Origin: Cyclobacteriaceae bacterium
GTDB taxonomy: Bacteria; Bacteroidota; Bacteroidia; Cytophagales; Cyclobacteriaceae
Assembly: GCA_016787755.1 (NCBI GenBank)
Contig: JAEUUA010000018.1
Span: forward strand, 1-64,000
Reading direction: 5' to 3'
DNA: 64,000 nt
The stretch's first letter is position 1; each line of letters opens with the position of its first letter. This document shows, one piece after another, positions 63,419 to 64,000 of the stretch. Made by a program: the position numbers and the translations under genes. The notes beneath the pieces are model-generated. The model ran no database searches. It saw only the letters and a program-made list of their open reading frames with translations, and was not told where the DNA came from.

Positions 63419-63922
63419 TTACAGCAATTCTATTTCAAAAACCAAATTTGCATTGGCAGGAATTTTTCCATTGGCTGCTACCGAATTTCCATACGCATAT
63501 CCTGAAGGAATATAAAGTGTAACCTTAGAACCACCAGGTATCAATGGAAGGACTAACTGCCAGCCAAGAATTAAACCGGATAATTTGAATGAAGCGTTTG
63601 TGGACGAATCAAAGACTGTTCCGCTGCCCATGATTTTTCCATTGTAGGCTATCGTAAGTTTATTTTCGAGGCACGGAATTTTATCGCCAGTACCAAGAGT
63701 CGTAATTACGTAGCGCGTTCCATTTGGTTCTGATTGAGCCGTTATGCCCTTTGAAATCAGGTACGCATCTATTTTTTCGATGTCTTTAGTTAACTGCTCC
63801 TGATCGATGCCCGTAAGTTTGCTTTCGGGAACCTGAGGCGTGCAAACCGGATCGGTACCCTTACATCCTTCCAAAAAAAGAAATCCACTACAAAATAAAA
63901 TTCCAAATAAAACCTTCTTCAT
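63419..63922 (-). CDS. FKBP-type peptidyl-prolyl isomerase lipoprotein
   Basis: 167 residues from the ATG at 63922 (a GTG one codon earlier is possible). Lipoprotein signal (lipobox LEGC, about Cys20), then a short linker and an FKBP domain with LTIAYNGKIMGSGTVFDSS (about 84-102), GWQLVLPLIPGGSKVTLYIPSGYAYG (about 115-140) and the C-terminal ANLVFEIELL. It would assist folding of exported proteins at the periplasmic face or outer membrane. A second FKBP gene lies directly upstream. Confidence 0.92.
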   Translation of the reverse strand: MKKVLFGILFCSGFLFLEGCKGTDPVCTPQVPESKLTGIDQEQLTKDIEKIDAYLISKGITAQSEPNGTRYVITTLGTGDKIPCLENKLTIAYNGKIMGSGTVFDSSTNASFKLSGLILGWQLVLPLIPGGSKVTLYIPSGYAYGNSVAANGKIPANANLVFEIELL

Positions 63923-63928
63923 CACATC

Positions 63929-64000
63929 TTATTTTATTTCTACCAACTCAAGATCAAATATCAAAATTGCATTCTCCCCAATTATTTCGCTTCTGCGTTG
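63929..64000 (-). CDS. C-terminus of a second FKBP-type isomerase (cut by window end)
   Basis: Only the last 23 codons and the TAA stop (63929-63931) are in the window. The reading RSEIIGENAILIFDLELVEIK is the typical final strand of FKBP domains and parallels the end of the neighbour. It ends a few bases before that gene, so the pair is probably one operon and may be a tandem duplication. Confidence 0.75.
   Translation of the reverse strand, partial: QRRSEIIGENAILIFDLELVEIK

Noticed and set aside
1..64000. CRISPR arrays, insertion sequences, prophage or known defence operons
   Set aside because: No regularly spaced repeats, transposase, integrase, phage structural or cas-like genes were seen on either strand.

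Overview
The window reads as a compact chromosomal segment of a Bacteroidota bacterium, most likely of the order Cytophagales. Signs of this are a SusC/SusD pair, type IX secretion (T9SS) sorting domains of both type A and type B, the gliding lipoprotein GldH next to a RicT/PSP1 protein, a GWxTD protein, a fused SecDF, a PorE-like TPR/beta-propeller/OmpA protein, and promoters of the Bacteroidota form (TTG or TTT at -33, TAnnTTTG at -7). Shine-Dalgarno sites are essentially absent and several genes start with GTG or TTG. Genus cannot be fixed from the sequence alone.

Layout. 1-286 is non-coding and holds a strong leftward promoter with a structured leader, probably the leader of a rRNA operon lying outside the window. 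287-4787 (minus): purA, a STAS protein, a Fur-family regulator and the bifunctional (p)ppGpp enzyme. 4908-4989: tRNA-Leu(UAG). 5101-8661 (plus): tig-clpP-clpX. 8669-11270: lpxB and a pterin synthase (minus) and hldD (plus). 11248-23052 (minus): an outer-membrane block with a PorE-like protein, SusC, SusD and a third lipoprotein, a terminator, a secreted S8 protease with a T9SS tail, its translationally coupled partner protein, and a broken copy of that partner's 3' end. 23128-26599 (minus): pabC-pabB, queE, folD and a coiled-coil protein. 26667-35998: lepA, a Tat-exported aminotransferase-fold protein, a receptor-like four-helix protein, an exported amidohydrolase, a TerB-like protein, an ACP phosphodiesterase (plus) and a large Asp-box propeller protein. 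36088-42996: conserved small proteins, a decayed GxxExxY gene between inverted repeats, thiL, a 51-residue lipoprotein, methylmalonyl-CoA epimerase, an A-type Fe-S carrier, a DUF2490 protein, a Uma2 nuclease-fold protein, a RidA protein, a TonB-domain protein and a DUF4198 protein. 43021-50769: pepP, a methyltransferase, GWxTD, rlmB, a type B T9SS cargo protein, manC and kdsD. 50833-56247 (plus): recQ, purD, ricT, gldH. 56433-64000 (minus): a two-component system, secDF, a small membrane protein, udk, rdgB and two FKBP-type isomerases (the second cut by the window end).

Most genes are housekeeping: purine and nucleotide metabolism, protein folding and degradation, lipopolysaccharide precursors (lpxB, hldD, kdsD, manC), folate and pterins, and protein export. 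The accessory interest lies in the SusCD/secreted-protease block, the two gene relics (36504-36692 and 11248-11370), the repeat families around them, and shared stable-RNA promoters. No transposase, integrase, CRISPR array or known defence system was seen. No gene-free stretch exceeds 300 bases; the two longest are 1-286 and 36454-36728, and both are described.
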